A stretch of 64,000 nucleotides of DNA, from contig JAOPYI010000021.1 in NCBI GenBank assembly GCA_025964675.1, positions 30,107-94,106 on the forward strand, in the 5' to 3' direction. The position numbers and the translations under genes are program-made. Under the pieces are notes generated by a model that saw nothing but the letters and a program-made list of their open reading frames with translations, made no database searches and had not been told where the DNA came from. Positions 43,366 through 52,582 of this stretch are shown here, in pieces (the stretch's first letter is position 1; every line of letters starts with the position of its first letter). This stretch comes from Sphaerisporangium sp. (GTDB lineage Bacteria; Actinomycetota; Actinomycetes; Streptosporangiales; Streptosporangiaceae).

Positions 43366-43827
43366 TTATGTCGATATACCGTCTGAAAAATTCATCCGGC
43401 GCGCCTTACCGTACGACCCCTGGTGCAACAGCCACGAACCAGACGACGGGAGCAGCAGGACGGCGACCACCAGGGCCAGGGCCCCGCCCCCGAGATACCA
43501 GTAACCAGCGGGGTTGGCCGCGATCACCAGATCGCCTTCGGGCCTCTTGACCGAGAACAGCAGCGCGGCGAGCATCCAGCCCATGCCGGGCACGAAGGCG
43601 CCCATCTTGGTGCCCAAGAGCCGCCCCGCGCCGTACAGCAGGGCGAAGAGCACCAGTGACAGGACGATCGGGACGGGCGGCACCGAGTCGCCGACGTCCC
43701 AGGAGTGCTCCAGCCCCGCGACGACGCCGTAGACGGCGCCGAGCAGGAACAGCACGCCGTAGGCCGCGCCCGTGACCACGGCGTCGGAACCCGGCCGCTT
43801 CCCGGTCTCGACCTGCTCGTCTTCCAT
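43366..43827 (-). CDS. DUF6113 membrane protein
   Basis: 153-residue integral membrane protein with four hydrophobic helices (AAYGVLFLLGAVYGVVAG, IVLSLVLFALLYGAGRLLG, FVPGMGWMLAALLFSV, GALALVVAVLLLP) and the motif VKRPEGD. It matches the DUF6113 family that accompanies mshB in actinobacteria. Function unknown. ATG 43827 lies 8 nt after TAGCCT, a box that lies in a duplicated copy of the mshB 3' end. Confidence 0.7.
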   Translation of the reverse strand: MEDEQVETGKRPGSDAVVTGAAYGVLFLLGAVYGVVAGLEHSWDVGDSVPPVPIVLSLVLFALLYGAGRLLGTKMGAFVPGMGWMLAALLFSVKRPEGDLVIAANPAGYWYLGGGALALVVAVLLLPSSGSWLLHQGSYGKARRMNFSDGIST

Positions 43828-43830
43828 GCT

Positions 43831-43885
43831 TCGCAAGGCTAGCCGATGCCCGCCGGCATGGTTCGCGAGGCTAGCCGATGCCCGC
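43831..43885. repeat. duplicated 3' end of mshB
   Basis: Two 23-bp copies, TCGCAAGGCTAGCCGATGCC plus CGC (43831-43853) and TCGCGAGGCTAGCCGATGCC plus CGC (43863-43885), differ at one base and lie 32 bp apart. The second contains the mshB stop codon; the first lies just outside mshB and supplies the TAGCCT box before the DUF6113 gene. Confidence 0.7.
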
Positions 43886-44779
43886 GAAGAGATCGACTTC
43901 GCGGACGTACGGCTCGCCGATGCCACCCGCCTCGGACGGCAGCCCAGGGCCCGCGGGCCCGCGCTCCCCGGCCTTGAGGATGAAGTACTCGATGCCGAGC
44001 GCCTCCTCGCCCATGCGGTTGGACATCACGAACCAGGGCGCGCCGAGGTCGATCTGGGAGCGGTGGGCCCGCATGGCGTCGAGCTTGGCGACGGCGTGCG
44101 GCCGCGCGTCGATCTCGGTGGAGATGTCCTCGTCGGCGGAGCCGAAGGGCAGGTCGTCGAGCGTCTCCTCGGTGAAGAAGTCGAAGTCGGTGTCGCGCAT
44201 GGCCTCGGCGACCCGGCGCATCGCGGACTTCGGCATGGTGGTGAAGTAGAACTTGGCGATGCGCCAGGGCTCGCCCTCCCCGAAGGACGCGTCGGACGCC
44301 AACTCGAAGGCCCGCCAGGCGACGCGGTGGGCCTGGATGTGGTCGGGGTGGCCGTAGAAGCCGTTCTCGTCGTAGGTCACGAGCACCTGGGGCCGGATCT
44401 CACGGATGATCTTGACGAGCTCGCCTGCCGCCTCGTCGAGGTCGGCGCGCCAGAAGCATCGGGGATCGTCATTCGTGGCGACGCCCATCATGCCGGAGTC
44501 GCGCCAGCGGCCCGCTCCGCCGAGGAACCGGTGGTCGTCGACACCGAGCGTCTTGCAAGCGGCCTCAAGCTCGCCGATGCGGTGCTCGCCGAGCCGATCT
44601 TCCTGGTCTGAGGCGAGGTGGGCCAGGTCGGGCACCACGATCTCGCCTTCCTCCCCAAGGGTGCAGGTCACGAGGGTGACATGGGCGCCATCTGAGGCGT
44701 ATCTGGCCATGGTGGCGCCCGTGCCGCTCGTCTCGTCGTCGGGGTGGGCGTGCACGAGCAGCAAACGGCGATCAGTCAT
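43871..44779 (-). CDS. mshB: mycothiol biosynthesis GlcNAc-inositol deacetylase MshB
   Basis: 302-residue zinc deacetylase of N-acetyl-1-D-myo-inosityl-2-amino-2-deoxy-alpha-D-glucopyranoside, the second step in mycothiol synthesis. LmbE/PIG-L family zinc motif AHPDDE (about 12-17), with the third ligand in [11 protein letters not shown], is intact. Counterpart of Rv1170. ATG 44779 lies 7 nt after TAGCCT (44787-44792, minus strand), so the mRNA is probably leaderless. The presence of mycothiol genes supports an actinobacterial host. Confidence 0.95.
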   Translation of the reverse strand: MTDRRLLLVHAHPDDETSGTGATMARYASDGAHVTLVTCTLGEEGEIVVPDLAHLASDQEDRLGEHRIGELEAACKTLGVDDHRFLGGAGRWRDSGMMGVATNDDPRCFWRADLDEAAGELVKIIREIRPQVLVTYDENGFYGHPDHIQAHRVAWRAFELASDASFGEGEPWRIAKFYFTTMPKSAMRRVAEAMRDTDFDFFTEETLDDLPFGSADEDISTEIDARPHAVAKLDAMRAHRSQIDLGAPWFVMSNRMGEEALGIEYFILKAGERGPAGPGLPSEAGGIGEPYVREVDLFAGIG

Positions 44780-44840
44780 GCACTCGAGGCTATCCCCAGC
44801 CTCCGACAGGAAGCATCTCCTAAGGTGTTGGCCTGGCACT

Positions 44841-46913
44841 ATGAAGAGCATGAGTGAGAGCTTCCCGCGACTTTACGCAAGGACCCGCCGCTTCACCCTC
44901 GGGGTGCCCCGTGGCTTCCTGATCGCCCCCGACGGCGACCGCGTCGCCTTCCTGCGCAGCCGTTCCGGCACCGACCCGGTCACCTGCCTGTGGGAGCTCG
45001 ACCTTGTCTCGGGTGCCGAGCGCCTGGTGGTCGACCCCGCCGACCTCGGCGCCGCCGACGAAGACCTGCCCGCCGAGGAGAAGGCCCGCCGCGAGCGCTC
45101 ACGCGAGCAGGCGGGCGGCGTGGTGGCGTACGCCACAGACACCGCCGTCACCTCGGCGGTCTTCGCCCTGTCCGGCGGGCTCTACCTCGCGGTTCTCGAG
45201 TCCGGGGCCGTGCGGCTGCTCGACACGCCCGGCCCGGTGATCGACCCGCGTCTCTCCCCCGACGGCACCAAGGTGGCGTACGTCACGGGCGGCGCCCTCC
45301 ACGTGCACGACGTCGCCACTGGCGACGACCGCGCGCTCGCGACCCCCGAGGCCAATGGCGTGACGTACGGCCTTGCGGAGTTCATCGCCGCCGAGGAGCT
45401 CGAACGCATGCGCGGCCACTGGTGGTCGCCGGACGGCACGGCGCTGCTGGCCGAGCGTGCCGACGAGTCCCCGGTCCAGACCTGGCACATCGCAGACCCG
45501 GCCAACCCGTCCAAGGTCCCGGCCTCGGTGGCCTATCCCTCGGCCGGCACCGCCAACGCCACCGTCGAGCTGCTGGTCCTCGGGCTCGACGGCTCCCGCA
45601 CGGCGATCCCCTTCGACGACGAATACCTCGTGACCGCCGTCTGGGACCTGCACGGCCCGTCGATCGTCACGATGCCCCGCGACCAGAAGGCCGTCCGGCT
45701 CCTTGCCGTCGACCCCGACACCGGCGCGACCGAGCTGGTGCGCGAGGACACCGACGACGCGTGGATCGACGTCGTGCTCGGGGTCCCCGCGCGCCTTTCC
45801 GACGGCACGCTGGTGTGGGTGGCCGACGCCGACGGCGGCCGACGGCTGATCATCGGAGACGCCCCGGTCACCCCGCCGACCCTGCAGGTCCGCGACGTGC
45901 TCGGCGTCGACGGCGACACGGTGCTGTTCCGCGCGAGCGCCGAGCCCACCGAGATCCACCTGTGGAGGTGGTCGGGCGGGTCCATCTCCCCCCTCACCAG
46001 CGAGCCCGGCGTCCACAGCGGCCGCCTGTCCGGTGGCACCCTGCTGACCATCAGCCAGACCCTCGACCGGCCCGGCACCACCGTTCAGGTGCAGAACGGC
46101 CACAAGCGCCTGCACATCGCCTCGCTCGCCGAGCGCCCGAAGCTCGAGCCCCGCGTGTCGCTGGTCCGTACGGGCGAGCGCGAGCTGTCCACCGCCGTGC
46201 TCCTGCCGAGCTGGCACGTCCCCGGCTCCAAGCGGCTTCCCGTCCTCATGGACCCGTACGGCGGGCCCCACGCGCAGCGCGTGCTGGCCTCAGGCCGCGC
46301 CTTCCTCGAGTCCCAGTGGTTCGCCGACCAGGGGTTCGCGGTCATCGTGGCCGACGGGCGCGGCACCCCGGGCCGGGGCCCGGCCTTCGAGCGCGAGGTG
46401 CTGCACGACCTCGCGACACCCGTGCTCGAAGACCAGGTCGACGCGCTGAAGGGCGCCGCCCAGCTCTACCCCGACGACCTCGACCTTTCCAGGGTGGCCG
46501 TCAAGGGCTGGTCGTTCGGCGGCTTCCTCGCGGCGCTCGCCGTCCTGCGCAGGCCCGACGTCTTCCACGCGGCCATCGCGGGGGCGCCCGTCACCGACTG
46601 GCGGCTCTACGACACCGCCTACACCGAGCGTTACCTCGGCCATCCCGCCGAGCTTCCCGAGGTGTACGACCGGTCCTCGCTCATGGCCGACGCCGAGAAG
46701 CTCGAGCGGGCGCTGCTGCTCATCCACGGCCTCGCCGACGACAACGTGGTGGCGGCGCACACCCTCCGGCTGTCATCGGCGCTGGTCGCGGCGGGCCGGC
46801 CCCACACCGTGCTCCCGCTGTCCGGCGTCACCCACATGACCCCGCAGGAGGTCGTCGCGGAGAACCTCCTGCTCCTCCAGGTCGAGTTCCTCAGGCGAGC
46901 CCTGGACACCTGA
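44841..46913 (+). CDS. prolyl oligopeptidase (S9) family peptidase
   Basis: 690-residue cytosolic S9 serine peptidase of the DPP-IV/acylaminoacyl-peptidase group. An N-terminal beta-propeller (about 20-420) precedes an alpha/beta-hydrolase domain with the nucleophile in [12 protein letters not shown] (about residue 557), [12 protein letters not shown] for the Asp and SGVTHMTP for the His. ATG 44841 and ATG 44850 are both possible; TAAGGT lies 14 nt upstream of the former. The upstream 60 nt carry divergent promoters with mshB. Confidence 0.9.
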   Translation: MKSMSESFPRLYARTRRFTLGVPRGFLIAPDGDRVAFLRSRSGTDPVTCLWELDLVSGAERLVVDPADLGAADEDLPAEEKARRERSREQAGGVVAYATDTAVTSAVFALSGGLYLAVLESGAVRLLDTPGPVIDPRLSPDGTKVAYVTGGALHVHDVATGDDRALATPEANGVTYGLAEFIAAEELERMRGHWWSPDGTALLAERADESPVQTWHIADPANPSKVPASVAYPSAGTANATVELLVLGLDGSRTAIPFDDEYLVTAVWDLHGPSIVTMPRDQKAVRLLAVDPDTGATELVREDTDDAWIDVVLGVPARLSDGTLVWVADADGGRRLIIGDAPVTPPTLQVRDVLGVDGDTVLFRASAEPTEIHLWRWSGGSISPLTSEPGVHSGRLSGGTLLTISQTLDRPGTTVQVQNGHKRLHIASLAERPKLEPRVSLVRTGERELSTAVLLPSWHVPGSKRLPVLMDPYGGPHAQRVLASGRAFLESQWFADQGFAVIVADGRGTPGRGPAFEREVLHDLATPVLEDQVDALKGAAQLYPDDLDLSRVAVKGWSFGGFLAALAVLRRPDVFHAAIAGAPVTDWRLYDTAYTERYLGHPAELPEVYDRSSLMADAEKLERALLLIHGLADDNVVAAHTLRLSSALVAAGRPHTVLPLSGVTHMTPQEVVAENLLLLQVEFLRRALDT

Positions 46914-46918
46914 GCGGA

Positions 46919-48742
46919 TCAGCGGGAGATGCCGTGCCAGCTGTCCCACAGCGCGGCGTAGGCGCCTCCCGCGGCCACCAGCTCCTCGTGCGAGCCCAGC
47001 TCGCTGATGCGGCCGTCCTCGACGACGGCCACGCGGTCGGCGTCGTGCGCGGTGTAGAGCCGGTGCGCGATGGCGATCACGGTCCGCCCTTCCAGCACGG
47101 CCGCTAGCGACCGTTCGAGATGGCGCGCCGCGCGCGGGTCGATCAGCGAGGTCGCCTCATCCAGCACCAGCGTGTGCGGGTCCGCGAGCACCAGCCGGGC
47201 GAGCGCCACCTGCTGCGCCTGCGCGGGCGACACCGCGAGGCCACCGGAGCCCACGACCGTGCCGAGGCCGTCCGGCAGCGCCTCGACCCACTCCAGGGCG
47301 TCCACGGCCGAAAGAGCCTCGGTGACCGCGGCGTCGTCGGCGTCGGGCCGGCCGATGAGCACGTTGTCGCGGAGCGTGCCCCTGAACACGTGGTGCTCCT
47401 GGGTGACGAGCGCGACGTGCCCGCGCAGGTCGTCCAGGGGCAGCTCGACGAGCGGGACGCCGCCGACCGTCACCGAGCCGGTGCGCGGGCTGTGGATGCC
47501 CGCGAGCAGGCGGCCGATCGTGGACTTCCCCGCCCCCGAGGGCCCGACCATCGCGAGCCGCTCTCCTGGCGCGACTTCCAGTGAGACGCCATGCAGCACG
47601 TCGTGGCCCTCGCGGTAGGCGTACCTGACGTCGTCGGCGACCATCTCCTCGCCCTCGGGCCGCCCCGCCCCCGCGTCGCGGTCGTCGGGCACGTTTGCCA
47701 CGCCGAGCAGCCGCGCCATGGACGCCCCGCCGACCTGGAGCTCGTCGACCCACGACAGCAGCCGGTCGAGCGGGTCGATGAGCTGCTGCACGTAGAGCGT
47801 CGCAGCGGTCACCTGGGCCAGCGACACCCAGCCGTCCAGGTAGAACAGCCCGCCGATCAGCAGCGTCGCCACGACGGGGATCACGTAGCCGAACTCCACC
47901 GAGGGGAACCACACGGTGCGCAGGCCCAGGGTGTAGCGCTCGGCTGCCCAGGACCGCGCGATGTCGACGTCCGTACGCTCGTGCCGCCGGCGCTGGAGCC
48001 CGAACGCCTCGACGGTCCTCGCGCCCTCGACGGTCTCGGTGAGGCCTTCCGTCATGTCCGCGTACGCGGCGTTCTCGCGGAGGTAGCCGTCCCTGGCGCG
48101 CTTGAGGTACCACCGGGTGGAGAACCACAGCAGGGGCACGGCGAGCAGGGACGGCAGCACGAGCAGCGGCCCGACGAGGGCCAGCGCGCCCAGCACGAAC
48201 GCACCCGCGACCACGGCGATCAGGGTCTCCGGCACTGCGTGACGCACCGTGCGGGACAGCGAGTCGACGTCGCGCGAGGTGCGGGTGACCAGGTCACCGG
48301 AGCCGGCGCGCTCCACGGTCGACAGAGGCAGGGCGAGGACGCGGTCGACGAACTCCTCGCGCAGCTCGGCGAGGACCTTCTCGCCGAGCTTTGCGGAGGC
48401 GAAGACGGCCGACCGCATCAGGACCGCCTGCACGACGATGAAGCCGGCGATCGTGAGCGCGATGGTGTCGACGCTGACGCTCGTGCCGTTCCGGACGCCT
48501 TCCACCAGCTCGCCGAGCAGGCGCGGCCCGGTGAGGCCGGCGACGGCTGCCAGACCGTGCAGGCCGAGCGCCACCGTGAGCTGGCGGGGGTACTTCAGCG
48601 TCAGCCGCCGGGCGTACGCCCGCACCTGGGCCTGGTCGGCGACGGGAAGGATCCGCCGGCCGCCGACGTCGGGGACCGGCCCCCCGTCCGCGCTCGCCTG
48701 GGCGTCGGCCGTAGGACTTTCACTTGCCTGCCGCATGCTCAC
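46919..48742 (-). CDS. ABC exporter half with degenerate signature motif
   Basis: 607-residue type I ABC exporter half (six-helix transmembrane domain, then ATPase). Walker A GPSGAGKST, Walker B LVLDEATS and the H-loop IAHRL are intact, but the signature LSGGQ reads VSPAQAQQ. It pairs with the upstream gene, which has the opposite defects. GTG 48742 is chosen because GGAGG lies 7 nt upstream; the neighbour's TGA at 48745-48747 ends just before it. Likely a heterodimeric drug or peptide exporter; the substrate is unknown. Confidence 0.88.
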   Translation of the reverse strand: MSMRQASESPTADAQASADGGPVPDVGGRRILPVADQAQVRAYARRLTLKYPRQLTVALGLHGLAAVAGLTGPRLLGELVEGVRNGTSVSVDTIALTIAGFIVVQAVLMRSAVFASAKLGEKVLAELREEFVDRVLALPLSTVERAGSGDLVTRTSRDVDSLSRTVRHAVPETLIAVVAGAFVLGALALVGPLLVLPSLLAVPLLWFSTRWYLKRARDGYLRENAAYADMTEGLTETVEGARTVEAFGLQRRRHERTDVDIARSWAAERYTLGLRTVWFPSVEFGYVIPVVATLLIGGLFYLDGWVSLAQVTAATLYVQQLIDPLDRLLSWVDELQVGGASMARLLGVANVPDDRDAGAGRPEGEEMVADDVRYAYREGHDVLHGVSLEVAPGERLAMVGPSGAGKSTIGRLLAGIHSPRTGSVTVGGVPLVELPLDDLRGHVALVTQEHHVFRGTLRDNVLIGRPDADDAAVTEALSAVDALEWVEALPDGLGTVVGSGGLAVSPAQAQQVALARLVLADPHTLVLDEATSLIDPRAARHLERSLAAVLEGRTVIAIAHRLYTAHDADRVAVVEDGRISELGSHEELVAAGGAYAALWDSWHGISR

Positions 48743-48744
48743 GA

Positions 48745-50436
48745 TCACTCCTCCCCTCGGGTGACCGTCGCGGTGTAGGCGGGTTCGGTGGTGAGGAGAG
48801 TCCGGTGGGAGCCCTCGGCTCGTACCCGGCCGTCCTCCATGAAGATCACATTGTCGGCCCTGTCGAGCACGAGCGGGCTGGTGGTGCAGACGAGCGTCGT
48901 GCGTCCGAGACGGGCCTTGCCGAGCCGCTCGGCGATGCGCGCCTCGGTGTGCGCGTCGACCGCGCTGGTCGGCTCCACGAGGATCAGCACCTCAGGGTCG
49001 GCCGCCAGGGCTCGTACGAGCCGCAGGCGCTGCTGCTGGCCGCCGGAGAACTCCCTGCCGGACTCGGCGACGTGCGAGTCCATGCCCTGGGGCAGTGCCT
49101 GGACGACGTCCTCGGCGCACGCGGCGTGCAGGGCGTGCCGCAGGTCGTCGTCCGAGGCGGAGCCCCTGACGTCGAGCTGGTCCCGCAGGCGACCGCTGAA
49201 CAGCCTCGCCGCGTTGTCCGCCACCATGATGCGGTGGCGGGCCTCGGCCAGCGGCAGCTCGGCCAGCCGCACGCCACCGAAGGTGACCTCGGACGCCACG
49301 TAGTGACCGAGCCGGTCCGCGACGGCGCTCGCGTCCTCGGGAACGGCGGTCGCGAGGGCGGTGAACCGGCCCTGCCGCACGGTGACACCCGAGGCCGCGT
49401 CGACCAGGTCGCCGCCGCCGGTGGCGGCCGTACCCGTGCCCATGACCTCGGGGGTCAGCGACAGGATGCGGACGACCCTGCGGGCGGCCACGTGGCCCTT
49501 GGTGATCTTGTCGGCCGCCTCGGTGAGCGTGCGCAGCGGGCCGACGAGGAACAGCGCGTACCCGTAGAAGGCGACGAGCTGGCCGACCGTGATCGTGCCG
49601 TCGATCGCGAAGTGCGCGCCCCGCCAGGTGACGAAGGCGATCAGCATGCCCGGCAGCAGGAGCTGGGCACCTTCGAGGGCCGCGTCCACCGACGCCACCC
49701 GCACTCCGGCGCCCCTCACCCGCTGGGACTCCTCGCGGTAGCGGTCGGCGAAGAGCTGCTCGCCGCCGATGCCGCGCAGCACCCGGAGGCCGGCGACGAT
49801 GTCGGAGGCCCTCGTGGCGAGGTCGCCCTGGAGGTCGCGCTGCTCGTTCTGCCGGCGGTGCAGCGGCCTTAGCAGCGGGCCGACGGCCACCACCATCAGG
49901 GGCACGCCGAGCAGCACGATCAGGCCGAGCTGCGGCGAGGTGGTGAGCAGGATCACCGTGACCGTCGTGATGGCGACGATCGCGCCGACGCCTCGCAGCA
50001 GGATGTCCATGGCGTTGCCGATGTGGGCGATGTCGGAGTTGCCGACACTGATGACCTCGCCCGTGGACAGCAGCTTCGGCAGCGTCGCTCCGAGCCTGGT
50101 GGCCTGCCGCGCGGTGACCTGCACCGTGCGGTAGGCGGCGCAGAGCCAGTTGAAGACGGCCAGCCGGTGGCGCATCACACCGCCGAACGCGGTCACGACG
50201 CCGAGCCCCAGAAGGACCGCCGACCAGCGGATGAGGCCTTCGGCGTCGTGGGCCGTGAGGCTGTCGACCGCCTTGCCGAGGGCGGAGGGGACCAGGGCCT
50301 GGCCGAGCCACCAGAGCACGGCGAAGCCGATGCCGGTCAGCATGGGGCCTCCCTGCCCACGGGCGGTCCACCACAGGTACCGGAACGGGCTGCGGGCATC
50401 GGGAATGCCGGGATCGGCAAGTGGCAGGGAGCGCAT
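48745..50436 (-). CDS. ABC exporter half with degenerate Walker A/B
   Basis: 563-residue partner of the downstream half-transporter. The transmembrane domain is typical (FRYLWWTARGQGG at the start). In the ATPase the Walker A position reads ALATAVPEDAS, with no P-loop; Walker B is LILVEPTS with Asp replaced by Val; the H-loop reads CTTSP without His. The signature FSGGQQQRLRLVRAL is intact. It therefore contributes only the signature to the one competent ATP site formed with its partner. ATG 50436 follows GAGAGGG closely. Confidence 0.85.
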   Translation of the reverse strand: MRSLPLADPGIPDARSPFRYLWWTARGQGGPMLTGIGFAVLWWLGQALVPSALGKAVDSLTAHDAEGLIRWSAVLLGLGVVTAFGGVMRHRLAVFNWLCAAYRTVQVTARQATRLGATLPKLLSTGEVISVGNSDIAHIGNAMDILLRGVGAIVAITTVTVILLTTSPQLGLIVLLGVPLMVVAVGPLLRPLHRRQNEQRDLQGDLATRASDIVAGLRVLRGIGGEQLFADRYREESQRVRGAGVRVASVDAALEGAQLLLPGMLIAFVTWRGAHFAIDGTITVGQLVAFYGYALFLVGPLRTLTEAADKITKGHVAARRVVRILSLTPEVMGTGTAATGGGDLVDAASGVTVRQGRFTALATAVPEDASAVADRLGHYVASEVTFGGVRLAELPLAEARHRIMVADNAARLFSGRLRDQLDVRGSASDDDLRHALHAACAEDVVQALPQGMDSHVAESGREFSGGQQQRLRLVRALAADPEVLILVEPTSAVDAHTEARIAERLGKARLGRTTLVCTTSPLVLDRADNVIFMEDGRVRAEGSHRTLLTTEPAYTATVTRGEE

Positions 50437-50557
50437 ATCCCTCTCAGGCTGGCAAACGAAGGGGTGGCGCGGCAAACGATTTTCCGTCCGCCTGCGGCCA
50501 AACCAGCGAAAACACCTGACCGGGTAGTCATCTCACAAAGATCTTTCGCATACGGCC

Positions 50558-50602
50558 GTCAACTATGGTTGACACTCGCCGAGTGTCAACTTATATTGAC
50601 AC
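50558..50602 (+). promoter_or_regulatory. leaderless promoter covered by overlapping palindromes
   Basis: GTCAAC-TATG-GTTGAC (50558-50573) and GTTGACACTCG-C-CGAGTGTCAAC (50568-50590) are both perfect inverted repeats sharing one arm, and TTGACAC recurs at 50596. TTGACA (50569-50574), 17 nt and TATATT (50592-50597) form a near-consensus promoter. TATATT ends 7 nt before the ATG at 50605, so the transcript should be leaderless. A repressor at the central palindrome would sit between -35 and -10; the adjacent HTH protein is the obvious candidate. Confidence 0.7.
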
Positions 50603-50604
50603 AC

Positions 50605-50838
50605 ATGAGCGACACGGCGCAGTTGGCCTCCGACGCCGGCAGCCGCGATCCGTCCATCGGCCTGCGAGCCGTACGGGCGCTGCGGACGCTGGTCGAGCGG
50701 CTGGAGGCACTCCAGGTGGACAACGCCCGGGAACAGGGCTGGTCCTGGCAGGAGATCGCGGTCCTGCTCGGCGTGAGCAGGCAGGCGGTCCACAAGAAGT
50801 ACGCGGGCGGCCGCGGGTTACTGAGGCGGGAGAAATAG
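50605..50838 (+). CDS. small HTH regulator paired with a Clp N-domain protein
   Basis: 77-residue helix-turn-helix protein: RAVRALRTLVERLEALQV, then QGWSWQEIAVLLGVSRQAVH followed by KKYAG, the typical HTH of regulators coupled to Clp N-domain genes. It lies 4 nt before the next gene and should be its co-transcribed regulator. Expression is from the leaderless promoter just upstream, whose palindromes it probably binds. ATG 50605 is the first codon after the -10 box. Confidence 0.78.
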   Translation: MSDTAQLASDAGSRDPSIGLRAVRALRTLVERLEALQVDNAREQGWSWQEIAVLLGVSRQAVHKKYAGGRGLLRREK

Positions 50839-50842
50839 GCAC

Positions 50843-51406
50843 ATGTTCGAGAGGTTTCACGAGGACGCCCGCCAGACGGTCGTGCTCGCCCAGGAGGAGA
50901 CCCGGCTGTTCAACCACGGCCACATCGGCACCGAGCACCTGCTGCTCGCCCTCCTCCGGCAACCGGACACGGTGGCAGCGCGCGTGCTCGCAAGGCACGG
51001 GCTCGACCACGACCAGGTAGGCGACGTGGTCGCACGGCTGCTCGCGGCGACACCCGCGGACGACCTCGACGCCGGCGCGCTGGAGACGATCGGCATCGAC
51101 CTCGACGCGATACGGGAGAAGGTCGAGGCGGCCTTCGGGCCCGGTGCCCTCGACCGGGAGCCGCGCTCCCGGCGTGGCCGCGCGTGGCGCCTCGGCGCCC
51201 ACGCCCCTTTCTCGGCACGGGCCAAGAAGGTGCTGGAGCTCTCGCTGCGCGAGGCCATCGCCCTGAAGCACAGCTACATCGGCAACGGCCACATCCTCCT
51301 GGGCGTGCTTCGGGAGAACGGCGGCCTGGCGGCCCGGGTCATCGCCGACGCGGGCGTCGACTTCGACACCCTCCGCGAGGAGATCCGTGTCGAGCTTCGG
51401 TCGTGA
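50843..51406 (+). CDS. Clp N-terminal domain protein without ATPase
   Basis: 187-residue protein made of two Clp_N (ClpC/ClpA N-domain) repeats: ARQTVVLAQEETRLFNHGHI to GTEHLLLALL and AKKVLELSLREAIALKHSYI to GNGHILLGVL. No AAA+ module follows. Such proteins may act as adaptors or decoys for ClpC or bind phospho-arginine proteins. The Shine-Dalgarno GGGAG lies upstream of the ATG. It is co-transcribed with the HTH gene. Confidence 0.85.
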   Translation: MFERFHEDARQTVVLAQEETRLFNHGHIGTEHLLLALLRQPDTVAARVLARHGLDHDQVGDVVARLLAATPADDLDAGALETIGIDLDAIREKVEAAFGPGALDREPRSRRGRAWRLGAHAPFSARAKKVLELSLREAIALKHSYIGNGHILLGVLRENGGLAARVIADAGVDFDTLREEIRVELRS

Positions 51407-51493
51407 ACAGGTGATCGCCGGCGGGGCCGTCGCTCCATCGGGCCGGACTCCTCGGTCTGGGCCCGGACGACCTCGCCGGTTTCCCGCGGGAGC

Positions 51494-52357
51494 TCATGCC
51501 AGGCCGGCCTCCCGCTGGTCACTCCATGTAGACAGGGCGTCGAGGATGGCCGAGGACGTCTGCCTCGGGTCGTCTATCCAGGGGAAATGCCCGCAGCCGC
51601 GCAACCAGGCGATCTCGGCCTTGGGGAACCAGCCGGCCATCACCTCCGGGGCCCTGGTGCCGACGTTCCAGTCGCGGTCCCCCGCCAGGATGGACACGGG
51701 GGCGGTAGCCGTGGCGAACGCCGCGGACTCGAAGCCCGGGTCGGCGAAGCCCGCGCCGGCGACGGGGTCGGGCGTGGAGCCGTGCTCGTCGAAGGCATGT
51801 GCCCGCGCGGCCGAATCCCACCGCCCGTAGAACAGAGGCATCAACCGGGCGGAGAGCGCGTCCCGCTCCTCGTCCGTGCTCGCCAAGGGCATCGCCTCGA
51901 AGGCCGCGAGGGCGTCTCCGAGCCAGGGCTCCTGACGGAAGAGCTGCCTGGCGTAGGTGTCACGGTCGGTCTCGCCGTCCCGCATAGGCACGAGGCGGCG
52001 GGTGGGGGTGAGCAGCACGAGGCTTCGTACGCGGGAGGGGTGCCGGGCCGCGTACACCGACACCGGGAGCGCCCCGGCGGAATGTCCTAGCAGGTCGAGG
52101 TCGTCGACGCCGAGGTGGAGGCGCAGGGCTTCGAGGTCGTCCGCCAGGTCCGTGAAGCGGTAGGCGTCGGCCGCACCCGACCTGCCGACCCCCCGAGGCT
52201 CGAGGAGCAGGAGCGTGCGGTGCCGGTCGAGCCCGCCCAGCGTCTCGAGGTACGACGCGGGCCGGGCGGGGCCACCGGGGTGGCAGACGAGCAAGGGGCC
52301 CTCACCCTGGAGGTCGTAGTGCAGGGGCGTGCCGGCCGCGGAGGTGAAGAGGGGCAA
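51494..52357 (-). CDS. alpha/beta hydrolase, proline iminopeptidase-like
   Basis: 287-residue alpha/beta hydrolase. CHPGGPARPASYLETLGGLD resembles proline iminopeptidase loops; the nucleophile is in LLGHSAGALPV, the acid in LAGDRDWNVG and the base in GCGHFPWID. TTG 52357 is chosen because GAGG lies about 6 nt upstream and the N-terminus MPLFTSAAGTPLHY fits homologues; the frame continues far upstream without a plausible start. The substrate is unknown. Confidence 0.82.
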   Translation of the reverse strand: MPLFTSAAGTPLHYDLQGEGPLLVCHPGGPARPASYLETLGGLDRHRTLLLLEPRGVGRSGAADAYRFTDLADDLEALRLHLGVDDLDLLGHSAGALPVSVYAARHPSRVRSLVLLTPTRRLVPMRDGETDRDTYARQLFRQEPWLGDALAAFEAMPLASTDEERDALSARLMPLFYGRWDSAARAHAFDEHGSTPDPVAGAGFADPGFESAAFATATAPVSILAGDRDWNVGTRAPEVMAGWFPKAEIAWLRGCGHFPWIDDPRQTSSAILDALSTWSDQREAGLA

Positions 52358-52582
52358 CGGTGTCCTCGAATCGTTTGTCAGTGAGGACCAGTATTCGGCC
52401 GCCACCATGACACCGTCCACGGATATCACGAGGACGCGCCGGGACTTCTGGAGCGGGAGAGGATCAGGTGCGGCGGCGGGCCGGTAGCCGGGTTGGCGAG
52501 GGTGCCGGCCATGACATCTGTCGTGGGTCGGTCGTGACAAACGGCGGAGGCCCCGGGAACGCCGTCGGCGGAGGCTGGATCC

